8,797 nt of DNA from the NCBI GenBank assembly GCA_000435075.1, contig FR890632.1:42442-51238 (forward strand). Reading direction: 5' to 3'. Numbering within the stretch: the stretch's first letter is position 1; each line of letters opens with the position of its first letter. Shown piece by piece: positions 1 to 6,636 of this stretch. The stretch is from Bacteroides sp. CAG:770. GTDB lineage: Bacteria; Bacteroidota; Bacteroidia; Bacteroidales; UBA932. A program made the position numbers and the translations under genes. Under the pieces are notes generated by a model. That model searched no databases, was not told where the DNA came from, and saw only the letters and a program-made list of their open reading frames with translations.

Positions 1-1642
1 GCAGGAAGTTCGCGTCCACCTGTGAAGTCCTGTATGAAGTCTCAGAATATGAACCGTTCTCCGGTGTCGCTCCGTTGACGTCAGAATAGGAACCAGGGTT
101 GAAGGTCCAGATGTCAGTATAAGTTTTCTGGATGTAGTTGGTTACATCGAGACCACCTCTGGTGATGAACTGCAGGCCTTTTGTAAGCTGGAGGCCGAAT
201 TCAATGTTGCCGAAAATTCGGTCGTCCGAATAGGTCGAATAGTTGTGGTCGAGAATCCACCATGGGTTCCTGGCATACGGAGTGTAGTAGTTGTCCGCAT
301 TATTGTAGATGCTCTTGTAGTCTTTCAGCTCGCCATAATCGACGTTCACAGGATACTGGATGATGTTCTGATAGATGGTCGAACCTCCGCTTCCCTGTCC
401 GGTCATGTTGTTTCTCACGTCCTTGCGGATGTAGTTGATGCTGTAGTTCAGCCATGCAAGACCGTCATTGATCTTGGTGTTGCCTCGGAACGAGAAGTTG
501 TGTCTCTTGTAGTAGTCGTTGCTTCCCGGAAGAATACCGTTCGAGTAGATGTTGCCGTAGGAAGCCACGAAACCTGTGGTCTTGCTTCCTCCCTTGACAC
601 TGACGGTATTGTTTGTCTCAAATCCGGTCGCATAGAAGTTCTTCAGCGAATTCTTCTTGAAAGAGAAGTCGGTGAATGAAGGGTCCGCGCCGTTGTACTG
701 ATGGGCTCCCGGTCTCCATTCCACGCGCCTTCCGTCGAGGAGGTTGCCCCATGAACCGTTCTCTGTCATAGAGTAGTTTCCGAAAGGATTGCCGTCAGGT
801 GAGTAGAACCAGCCTGCACCGAATTTGTCCTGTAACTGAGGAATTCTCAGAACAGTGCTGGCCTGGAATGAACCGTCGTAGGTGACCTTCACTTCCTCGT
901 TCTGCGAACCGCGTTTGGTCGTGATGAGAATCGCGCCGTTACCTGCACGTGAACCGTAGAGGGCGGTAGCTGAAGCTCCCTTGAGGACGGTAATGGACTC
1001 GACATCCTCAGGGTTGATATCGGCAGCCTGGTTACCGAAGTCGATGGAGTTTTTCAGGCCATGGCTTCCCATTGCGCCGTTTGAGATAGGCACACCGTCG
1101 ATAACGTACAACGGAGCATTGCTTGCGAGTGATGAATAACCTCTGACGATGACCTTCTGGGATGTTCCGGTGGCTCCGGCAGAGGAAATCTGCATACCTG
1201 CGACCTTTCCTGCCAGTCCCGAGAGGACGTCTGCTGAGCGACCCTTCGTCAATTCGTCTGAACGGACTGTTGTGGATGCGTAACCAAGAGTCTTTTCCTG
1301 ACGGGTCATACCGGTTGCAGTCACGACAACCTCGTCCAGTCCCACTGCGTCGATCGACAGGACGACATTGATTACGTCTTCTGTGCCTATAGGTACGATA
1401 GCATCTTTCATTCCGAAGAATGTTACCTTAAGAACTGTGCCCTTGTGGACTTTCAATGAGTATTTTCCGTCTGTATCAGTGACTGTTCCGATGTTTGTAC
1501 CTTCGACAAACACGGCCGCTCCTGGAATAGGGAATCCGTCTTCAGCTCCTGTAACAGTACCGGTAATGATTCTGTTCTGGGCTAAAGCTACGCTCATGCC
1601 TAAAAACAGGCATAGCGCGAAAGTTAGAAGTTTTTTACCCAT
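1..1642 (-). CDS. SusC/RagA-like TonB-linked outer membrane receptor (partial, N-terminal ~547 residues)
   Basis: Outer-membrane transporter of the SusC/RagA family, which imports glycans or peptides with a SusD-type lipoprotein and TonB energy. The frame is open from ATG at 1642 to the left edge, so the C-terminal part of the barrel is missing; family members are usually about 1000 aa. Residues 1-21 form a signal peptide ending ALA before Gln22. Residues ~25-105 match the carboxypeptidase-like regulatory domain (ITGTVTGAED, then a GTVTDTDGKYSL turn). LDEVVVTATG at 102-111 is the usual link to the plug. The plug (~112-246) shows LSGLAGKVAGMQ, PLYVIDGVPI and LKGASATALYGSRAGNGA, then ILITTKRG. 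The rest is aromatic/Asn-rich barrel sequence. The start is preceded by an A-rich leader with no strong Shine-Dalgarno. A susD-like gene would be expected left of the window. The substrate cannot be told from this half. Confidence 0.95.
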   Translation of the reverse strand, partial: MGKKLLTFALCLFLGMSVALAQNRIITGTVTGAEDGFPIPGAAVFVEGTNIGTVTDTDGKYSLKVHKGTVLKVTFFGMKDAIVPIGTEDVINVVLSIDAVGLDEVVVTATGMTRQEKTLGYASTTVRSDELTKGRSADVLSGLAGKVAGMQISSAGATGTSQKVIVRGYSSLASNAPLYVIDGVPISNGAMGSHGLKNSIDFGNQAADINPEDVESITVLKGASATALYGSRAGNGAILITTKRGSQNEEVKVTYDGSFQASTVLRIPQLQDKFGAGWFYSPDGNPFGNYSMTENGSWGNLLDGRRVEWRPGAHQYNGADPSFTDFSFKKNSLKNFYATGFETNNTVSVKGGSKTTGFVASYGNIYSNGILPGSNDYYKRHNFSFRGNTKINDGLAWLNYSINYIRKDVRNNMTGQGSGGSTIYQNIIQYPVNVDYGELKDYKSIYNNADNYYTPYARNPWWILDHNYSTYSDDRIFGNIEFGLQLTKGLQFITRGGLDVTNYIQKTYTDIWTFNPGSYSDVNGATPENGSYSETSYRTSQVDANFL

Positions 1643-1788
1643 AAGCTTTAATTTTTTTGTGAAATCTTACGATATGTGGTTAATAATTGTAAGGTGTCTT
1701 GGGTGATTTGCTTTCAAATTGAATAACGCTTGTGTCTTAGTGCAATTCTAAAAATGTTGACTATTAGTGCTTTATACTTGTGTTGGGC

Positions 1789-1820
1789 GCAATATAGGTA
1801 GGTTATTTTGAAAAAGCAAT
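1789..1820 (-). promoter_or_regulatory. Candidate promoter of the SusC-like gene
   Basis: Read on the minus strand, ATTG (1820-1817) is followed after 20 bp by TATATTGC (1796-1789). This resembles the Bacteroidetes -33 (TTTG) and -7 (TAnnTTTG) elements with an accepted spacing. The -7 match is imperfect. It would give a leader of roughly 140 nt before the ATG at 1642. This is inferred from pattern only. Confidence 0.3.
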
Positions 1821-1981
1821 AGTTTTGGACAAGGAATTTAAACGTTTTTTATTTTACTGTAAAAGGTTTTAACTAACGTTATTAGTATTTTTGACTTTTA
1901 AAATGTTATTTTTGGCGGATTCAATCATACATGTTTTAATTGATGTCCAGGCCGGTTTCTTGCCTTCTATCCCACAACTGA

Positions 1982-2011
1982 TTTCATTTTCGGGGATTTG
2001 ATATATCTTTG
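1982..2011 (+). promoter_or_regulatory. Candidate promoter of the Omp85-like gene
   Basis: TATCTTTG at 2004-2011 is a full match to the Bacteroidetes -7 consensus TAnnTTTG. TTTC at 1982-1985 lies 18 bp upstream as a weak -33 element. Transcription would begin near 2018, leaving a leader of about 18 nt before ATG 2036. The position matters because it places the in-frame TTG at 2009 inside the -7 box, upstream of any transcript. Confidence 0.5.
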
Positions 2012-2035
2012 CAGCCGTTTACAATTCGACAAAAG

Positions 2036-3484
2036 ATGAGAAGAACCATATTGATTACATTGGCTGCAGCTGTAATGTGCTGTGTATCAACTGAAACTTA
2101 TTCCAAATCGTCTCGTGGGACAAAAGAGGCCAGACAGACTGAGAAAAAGACCGGATGGGAATTCGGTGTCCTGCCATGTCTCTCATATTCTTCCGACATG
2201 GGTTTCCAGTATGGCGTATTCGGAGACTTCTATTATTATGGGGACGGCTCGACATATCCCAATTACAGAGACAAGATAAGTTATGAGGCTTCCCATTTCA
2301 CCAAAGGACTGACTAGACTGTATCTGGCATATGACAGCAAAGTGCTGATTCCCAAGGTCCGGACTACTTTAAGCTTCACTTACATTGACGATCCTCTTTA
2401 TAATTTCTGGGGGTTCAACGGTGCGGCTTCTCCCGTTTTCAAGGCATTGACCTCGAACAAGTCCTATGCGTCTCAGATTCTGGACGGGACCATTCCGGCC
2501 TCTGATGCGGCTCTGTTCTCCTCTATGGGAGTGGACCCGTTGAAGAACGTTTCCTATTATTATACAAGCCGCGACATTATAAGGGTCCTTGCTGATTTTC
2601 AAGGCAATATAACGCCTCATCTTCTCTGGGCCGGCGGCATAAGCTACTGGAATTTCCGGATGGGAGATATCAATGAAAGAAAGTATGGCTATGATGCAAA
2701 GTCCACTTTGTCCAATCACTATAAGCAGTATGGCGTAATCAGGGACTCGGAAGCAAAGGGAGGCAACAGACTGGAATTGAAGGCGGGACTGGTTTATGAC
2801 AGCCGTGATTTCGAGACAGCTCCGAATAAGGGTATATGGTCAGAGATTTATTTAAACGGTTCCCCGGATGTTTTTGGAGACGGATTCAATTATCTCAAGT
2901 TGAGTGCCCATTTCCGTCATTATGTCCGTATCCCTTTTGGCCTCAAAGTCGGTGACCCTGTGTTCGCTTACCATCTTGCATATCAGGGAACCGTAGCAGG
3001 CAAGGCTCCGTTCTATATCCAGCAGAATGTTACTGCCCTGATTCTCAAGCAGCTGATGTCAGAAGGACTTGGCAGTTCGAATACTCTCCGCGGTACCCAT
3101 GCCAACCGTCTGATAGGCGACGGCTATGCCTGGGGTAATTTCGAACTTCGTATCAAGATAGTGAATTTCAAGTTGCTGAAGCAGAATTTCTACTTGGCTG
3201 CCAATCCGTTCTTTGACTGCGGTATGATTGTGCAGCTTTATCGTGTCCATGAGATGAGTGCCTTGCCTGAAATCGGTGTCCTGGCTTTCGAGGCTGGCTA
3301 TAAACCGGCTGAAACTGAGAAGTATATCCGTAACATGGCGCACCAGTTCATCTATAGCGGAGGCGCCGGCCTGAAATTGGCCTGGAACCAGAACTTCATC
3401 CTCTCTGCCGAGGTGGCACACAATTTCAACACCGGTATAGGTGCCCCGTTCTGGATTTCCCTCGGCACGAATTATTGCTTCTAG
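2036..3484 (+). CDS. Omp85/BamA-type outer membrane barrel protein lacking POTRA domains
   Basis: Predicted outer-membrane protein of the Omp85 superfamily (bacterial surface antigen / BamA-TamA barrel), 482 aa from ATG 2036. The in-frame TTG at 2009 is rejected because it sits in the -7 box. Residues 1-~24 form a signal peptide (MRRTILITLAAAVMC, cleavage near TYS). Almost no N-terminal soluble part precedes the barrel, so the POTRA domains of BamA are absent. Family marks are RLELKAGLVYDSRDFETAPN followed by KG, the typical Omp85 strand with its D-S/T-R-D turn, and later GSSNTLRGT, equivalent to the (V/L)RG(F/Y) motif of barrel loop 6, followed by a GNFELRIK strand. The chain ends NYCF with a terminal aromatic residue, as usual for barrels. 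Published Omp85 surveys describe such short forms in Bacteroidetes as noNterm. What it transports or assembles is unknown. It is transcribed away from the SusC-like gene. Confidence 0.85.
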   Translation: MRRTILITLAAAVMCCVSTETYSKSSRGTKEARQTEKKTGWEFGVLPCLSYSSDMGFQYGVFGDFYYYGDGSTYPNYRDKISYEASHFTKGLTRLYLAYDSKVLIPKVRTTLSFTYIDDPLYNFWGFNGAASPVFKALTSNKSYASQILDGTIPASDAALFSSMGVDPLKNVSYYYTSRDIIRVLADFQGNITPHLLWAGGISYWNFRMGDINERKYGYDAKSTLSNHYKQYGVIRDSEAKGGNRLELKAGLVYDSRDFETAPNKGIWSEIYLNGSPDVFGDGFNYLKLSAHFRHYVRIPFGLKVGDPVFAYHLAYQGTVAGKAPFYIQQNVTALILKQLMSEGLGSSNTLRGTHANRLIGDGYAWGNFELRIKIVNFKLLKQNFYLAANPFFDCGMIVQLYRVHEMSALPEIGVLAFEAGYKPAETEKYIRNMAHQFIYSGGAGLKLAWNQNFILSAEVAHNFNTGIGAPFWISLGTNYCF

Positions 3485-3541
3485 GAAGTGTCTGCGGACA
3501 GTGTCAATGACAGTCAGGCCCTGCCTGAGGGACTACTTCCT
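3483..3541. terminator. Hairpin cluster between convergent genes, likely bidirectional terminator
   Basis: The 48-bp gap between the two stop codons holds several short inverted repeats. The strongest is TCAGGC-CCT-GCCTGA at 3514-3528, a perfect 6-bp GC-rich stem. Smaller ones are TGTCA-a-TGACA (3502-3512) and TGTC-TGCG-GACA (3489-3500). An outer stem AGGAAGT (3483-3489) pairs with ACTTCCT (3535-3541), and its 3' arm reaches into the last codons of the lipoprotein gene. No clear U-tract follows in either direction, so termination is inferred from position and GC-rich pairing. Confidence 0.4.
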
Positions 3542-4723
3542 GATGATTTCCACATCGTTTCCGCAGTCGTATATAGCATCTTTGTCCATGTACGTCACAC
3601 TGGACGGAACATATACTTTCCTGAGGTTCCGGCACTTCTCTATGGCATAGGCCTCGATTCTTTCCGTTCCTTCCGCGAAAACTATCTCCTCTACATTCTC
3701 CAGATGGTAGATGAAATTCTTTTCGATGACCTTCACCGGCTTGAGCTCCAGTTTCGTTATCGCCGACGGAATGAAGTACGGCGCATCGTTACCTATATTG
3801 TATAGCACATTCTTGTATGCGGTCAGAAGCTTGTTTGCAGGGTCAACATTGATTTCACGAAGTGAACTGAAGTTGCTGCTCAGATAGACCGTGTTCTCCC
3901 CGACACTCTCCACATTGCTTCCAAGATACAATTTCGTGAAAGACCCGCTGACCTTTTTTGAAGGGCAGAAAGACGTGATTCTGAAGCCGTTGACACTGAA
4001 CGGAACCAGGACATAATCAAGCTTGGAGTCCTTAACCTCTGCAACATTGAGGTTTCCCTCTACGAAATTATAAGCGTATCCCTCGTCCTCGAACAGATTG
4101 AAATCGGCCCTTGTCGGCTGAAGTACATCGCGATATTTCCCGGTGTCATCCATTTTGTAGTCAATGCCGTTTGTAGGGTCGCTGACGTGCCATTCTCCAT
4201 TCACATATGCGTAATTCCAAGCGTGGCCGCCAATCCCGACGAGCCAGCCGTTCACGCACATTGCCGGAATGTCCTGGCTCTGGCACATTATCTTGAACAG
4301 ATTTGCATAACCCTGGCAGACGCAGACCCTATGAATGAAAACATCGTACGGGTCGAGATATATGGTCTCATTTCCGCTGCCGTACCTGACATTCTTCACG
4401 ATCCAGCTGAAAATATTGTCGTATGTCTGAATCTTGCTGTCTGCCTTCAGGTTATTGTCAATGAATTGCCTGATCTCAGAAAACTGTTTCTCCGTAATCT
4501 TGGTTTCGCCCGGTGTCAATGTCCTTGCCGGGTCCACGGCCTCCAGTAATTCGCGCAGCGCGAGTGCCCCGTCTGCCGGCAGCCGCTTCGCCCCGTCATC
4601 TTTGGGAAAGTCAATGCTGACCGGCGGTTCCTTGTCCGGAATCTGTTCACTGCCGTTCTCTTTTCCGCAGGACGCGAATCCAAGGACTGCTATCAATGTT
4701 ATAATTAGTACCTTATTGTTCAT
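3533..4723 (-). CDS. Lipoprotein with transglutaminase-like domain and BspA-type leucine-rich repeats
   Basis: Predicted lipoprotein of 396 aa, probably in the periplasm or on the cell surface. The N-terminus MNNKVLIITLIAVLGFASC ends in a lipobox with Cys19 as the lipidation site, followed by a charged linker. Residues ~80-190 form a transglutaminase-like (papain-fold) domain. Cys136 in VCVCQGYANLF, His167 in GIGGHAWNYAY and Asp182 in WHVSDPTNG fit the Cys-His-Asp triad of that family, so catalysis (proteolysis or amide transfer) is plausible. Residues ~240-396 carry LRR_5/BspA-like repeats, for example FTKLYLGSNVESVG, VEEIVFAEGTERIEAYAI and LRKVYVPSSVTYM. Such repeats commonly serve binding. 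The domain pairing suggests an enzyme guided to a protein or peptide partner, which is inference. It is convergent with the Omp85-like gene and divergent from the hydrolase gene. The substrate is unknown. Confidence 0.88.
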   Translation of the reverse strand: MNNKVLIITLIAVLGFASCGKENGSEQIPDKEPPVSIDFPKDDGAKRLPADGALALRELLEAVDPARTLTPGETKITEKQFSEIRQFIDNNLKADSKIQTYDNIFSWIVKNVRYGSGNETIYLDPYDVFIHRVCVCQGYANLFKIMCQSQDIPAMCVNGWLVGIGGHAWNYAYVNGEWHVSDPTNGIDYKMDDTGKYRDVLQPTRADFNLFEDEGYAYNFVEGNLNVAEVKDSKLDYVLVPFSVNGFRITSFCPSKKVSGSFTKLYLGSNVESVGENTVYLSSNFSSLREINVDPANKLLTAYKNVLYNIGNDAPYFIPSAITKLELKPVKVIEKNFIYHLENVEEIVFAEGTERIEAYAIEKCRNLRKVYVPSSVTYMDKDAIYDCGNDVEIIRK

Positions 4724-4743
4724 GTGTCTTTCGTTTGTAGCGG

Positions 4744-4751
4744 CAAATGTA
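4744..4751 (-). promoter_or_regulatory. Candidate -7 element of the transglutaminase-like lipoprotein gene
   Basis: Read on the minus strand, TACATTTG (4751-4744) matches TAnnTTTG exactly and lies 20 nt before ATG 4723. No good TTTG sits at the usual -33 distance; the nearest candidate is TTCG about 23 bp upstream. The promoter is therefore supported mainly by its -7 box and position. Confidence 0.4.
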
Positions 4752-4761
4752 ATATTATTTC

Positions 4762-4793
4762 ATTGTCATTGATGCGAATAATTCATATCTTTA
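4762..4793 (+). promoter_or_regulatory. Candidate promoter of the alpha/beta hydrolase gene
   Basis: ATTG at 4762-4765 and TATCTTTA at 4786-4793 are separated by 20 bp. This resembles the Bacteroidetes -33/-7 pair with one mismatch in the -7 box. It lies 18 nt before ATG 4812. The two divergent promoters share only 88 bp, so one bound regulator could affect both genes. Confidence 0.4.
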
Positions 4794-4811
4794 TGGGAAA
4801 TCGCTAGAAAA

Positions 4812-6251
4812 ATGAAAAAGATATTAGTAGCATTGACATTGACCTTTATCGCGACGGCGGCATTGGCGCAGACGGGGACTTGGAGCGGCAAGTTGGACGT
4901 TTCCGGCACGACGCTTTCGCTAGTTTTTCACATGGGCGACAGCACCGCCACTCTCGATGTGCCAGACCAGGGCGCGAAGCAGATTCCGGTATCGGTAAAA
5001 CGCTCCGCCTTTGGTTCTATTGAGTTGGAAGTGCCGTCCATAAATGCTTCATACAAAGGACTTTGGACAGGTAAACTCATTACCGGGACATATACGCAGA
5101 ACGGAATGTCGTTTCCGCTGCCGTTGACACCCGGAGCCCCGGTTCTGAGGCGTCCCCAGACCCCTGTCGGGCCATTTGCCTATGTCAATGCCGATGTTTC
5201 GTTTTCCAATGGTGATGCTGTTCTGAAAGGGACATTGACAATGCCGGAGAACTGTTCCCGGGAGACTCCTGTGCTCCTCATGGTTACCGGAAGCGGGTTT
5301 CAGAATCGGGACGAGGCAGTGTTCGGTCATAAGCCGTTTGCAGTGATTGCCGATGCGTTTGCCAATGCCGGGATTGCGACTTTGAGATATGATGACAGGG
5401 GATTCGGCGAGTCCACAGGCGATGTGGTTTCGTGTACCACGGAGGACTTGAAGAACGATGCTCTTGCCGGGATTGGTCTTCTGCGTGGGAAGTTTGACCA
5501 TGTCGGTGTGCTCGGACACAGTGAAGGAGGAACCATTGCCCTGATGTTGGCAGCGGAGGGCAAGGCGGATTTTGTGATAAGTCTGGCAGGTATGGTTGCC
5601 TCCGGCTCCGAGACTCTTCTGGACCAGAACCGTCGTGCGCTCCAGATGGCCGGGATGCCAGAATCCGAGATCAGCAACTATTGCAGATTTCTGGCTGACG
5701 CCTACGAGGCTGTTGTCAATGATATGCCGTTTCCATCTCCTGAAAGTTATTATCTCTCTGCTGCTCTCAAGCAGAATGCGTCTATGCTAAGCGCTTCACT
5801 GAAAACGCCGTACATGAAACATTTCTTGAAGATGAATGTGTCGGACATCTTAGGCTCCGTCAAGTGCCCGGTAATGGCCCTCAATGGCACCAAGGACATT
5901 CAGGTGTCTTGCGACCGGAATCTCTCCCTTCTCCGCCAAGGTCTGCCCGGCGGCTATTCCGAGTCGGTTTCTGTGACAGGTTCCAGTTCAGACCTTGGCT
6001 CCGGTTCAGGCTCAAATTTCCGGTCCGCTACAGCTCCAACCGCAGAAACCCGTTCCGTTTCCCGGTCCTCCTCAGTATCTGTTCCCGAGAATTCTTATAT
6101 CAATGTCATCAGGGCCGAAACTGGTCTGAACCATCTGTTCCAGCACTGCAATACCGGCGAAGTATCGGAATACAAAGAAATCGAAGAAACCTTCTCCCAA
6201 GATGTCCTCGCCGAAATGATAACCTGGCTGCATTCCCTCTTTGCACGCTGA
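4812..6251 (+). CDS. Secreted alpha/beta hydrolase (serine hydrolase) with serine-rich insert
   Basis: Predicted exported hydrolase of the alpha/beta-hydrolase (S33-like) fold, 479 aa, acting on an ester or peptide of unknown identity. Residues 1-19 are a signal peptide ending ALA before Gln20. Residues ~22-115 form a beta-rich N-terminal region (GTWSGKLDVSGTTLSLVFH) often seen in this Bacteroidetes family. The hydrolase domain begins near 125. Visible marks are VTGSGFQNRDE (oxyanion region), RYDDRGFGESTG, the nucleophile elbow GHSEGG with Ser237, Asp362 in LNGTKDIQV and His441 in GLNHLFQH, so the triad is complete. Between Asp362 and His441 lie 79 residues. From memory, close relatives have about 40. 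The excess is a Ser/Gly/Thr-rich stretch at ~381-425. The start has an A-rich upstream (GAAAA) and no strong Shine-Dalgarno. The stop lies at the foot of a small hairpin. Confidence 0.9.
   Translation: MKKILVALTLTFIATAALAQTGTWSGKLDVSGTTLSLVFHMGDSTATLDVPDQGAKQIPVSVKRSAFGSIELEVPSINASYKGLWTGKLITGTYTQNGMSFPLPLTPGAPVLRRPQTPVGPFAYVNADVSFSNGDAVLKGTLTMPENCSRETPVLLMVTGSGFQNRDEAVFGHKPFAVIADAFANAGIATLRYDDRGFGESTGDVVSCTTEDLKNDALAGIGLLRGKFDHVGVLGHSEGGTIALMLAAEGKADFVISLAGMVASGSETLLDQNRRALQMAGMPESEISNYCRFLADAYEAVVNDMPFPSPESYYLSAALKQNASMLSASLKTPYMKHFLKMNVSDILGSVKCPVMALNGTKDIQVSCDRNLSLLRQGLPGGYSESVSVTGSSSDLGSGSGSNFRSATAPTAETRSVSRSSSVSVPENSYINVIRAETGLNHLFQHCNTGEVSEYKEIEETFSQDVLAEMITWLHSLFAR
5952..6086 (+). repeat. 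Low-complexity serine-rich coding insert in the hydrolase
   Basis: Codons ~381-425 of the hydrolase encode a Ser-dominated stretch with runs such as TGSSSDLGSGSGSNF and SVSRSSSVSV. The DNA shows degenerate copies of a CCGGTTCAGGCTC-like unit rather than a perfect repeat. The reading frame is kept, and normal family sequence (GLNHLFQH) resumes afterwards. It reads as an expansion within a loop between two catalytic residues. Confidence 0.6.
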
Positions 6252-6265
6252 GCACGAACTGTGCT
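6251..6265 (+). terminator. Weak hairpin at the hydrolase stop codon
   Basis: AGCAC (6251-6255) and GTGCT (6261-6265) form a perfect 5-bp stem with a 5-nt loop that begins on the last base of the hydrolase stop codon. A pyrimidine-rich stretch follows, but there is no clean T-run. The right arm also covers the stop of the minus-strand small gene. A terminator role is only suggested. Confidence 0.25.
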
Positions 6266-6534
6266 ACGGCTCCTTCTGTTCCGTTGTTTTGTCGGCAAGG
6301 AGCAGAGGTGCTCTGCGTATGGTAATTTTGCTGCTTTCTGTATCGTAGATGATTTGTGAACTGTTTCCTCTTTCATCCACGTCTTTGTCTTTGATATATT
6401 TTGAGACGGCATTTCTGAGTGACGCGTATGACAAACCGATTTGTTCGGGGGAGAACATTGAATATATTGCTGATAGTGAACCAAATGTATATATTTCGCC
6501 TCCGTTTACTTGCCACTTCTTCTTTGGTCATCAT
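6264..6534 (-). pseudogene. Small unrecognised protein gene, apparently broken by a one-base frameshift
   Basis: A minus-strand frame from 6527 to a TAG at 6264-6266 encodes protein-like sequence (KKWQVNGGEIYTFGSLSAIY, then SPEQIGLSYASLRNAVSKYI), but it has no start near its beginning. Just upstream, two ATGs at 6534 and 6531 open another frame. Removing a single A from the AAA in ACCAAAGAAGAAG (about 6523-6525) would join them into an intact protein of 89 residues beginning MMTKKKWQVNGG. The helical SLSAIY...EQIGLSYASLRNAVSKY part resembles a helix-turn-helix DNA-binding segment; this is an impression and not a family assignment. The C-terminal portion is charged. The remaining in-frame start, ATG 6458, would give only 64 aa. 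It may be a decayed accessory gene or a sequencing error. I do not recognise the family. Confidence 0.45.
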
Positions 6535-6636
6535 GAGCTTGCATGTTTTGGATGGCCAAAGTTCCTGATAATAATTCAGAAGTCTATGACGTAGGAGACC
6601 GGAGGCTTACTTTTATCTGAAGAAGCACTTGTAAAG

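Larger units (their letters stand above)
1643..2035. other. Divergent intergenic region between the SusC-like and Omp85-like genes
   Basis: This is 393 bp of AT-rich DNA with no credible coding frame. It holds a minus-strand promoter-like pair near 1789-1820 and a plus-strand pair near 1982-2011. CTTGTGT occurs at 1729-1735 and 1777-1783, and TTAGTGC at 1737-1743 and 1764-1770. These short direct repeats lie in the predicted leader of the receptor gene and could be chance. I see no riboswitch or RNA gene that I recognise. Confidence 0.6.

Noticed and set aside
245..679. Plus-strand open frame of 144 codons
   Set aside because: It lies wholly antisense to the SusC-like receptor, whose domains are clear on the other strand. 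Its sequence is V/D-repetitive, as expected from a shadow frame.
3483..3541. Cloverleaf-like fold resembling a tRNA
   Set aside because: There is no T-loop consensus, anticodon arm geometry or CCA-compatible end, and the outer stem overlaps a coding 3' end.
4187..4549. Plus-strand open frame of 120 codons
   Set aside because: It is antisense to the transglutaminase-like domain, with no recognisable motif or start context.
5864..6325. Plus-strand open frame of 153 codons in another phase of the hydrolase
   Set aside because: It overlaps the C-terminal third of the hydrolase, where GLNHLFQH and the serine-rich insert are in the real frame. Its Arg/Phe/Ser-rich composition is a frame artefact.
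6095..6484. Minus-strand frame of 129 codons overlapping the hydrolase end
   Set aside because: It runs antisense through the hydrolase C-terminus. The protein-like signal in this area is in the neighbouring frame that ends at 6264.
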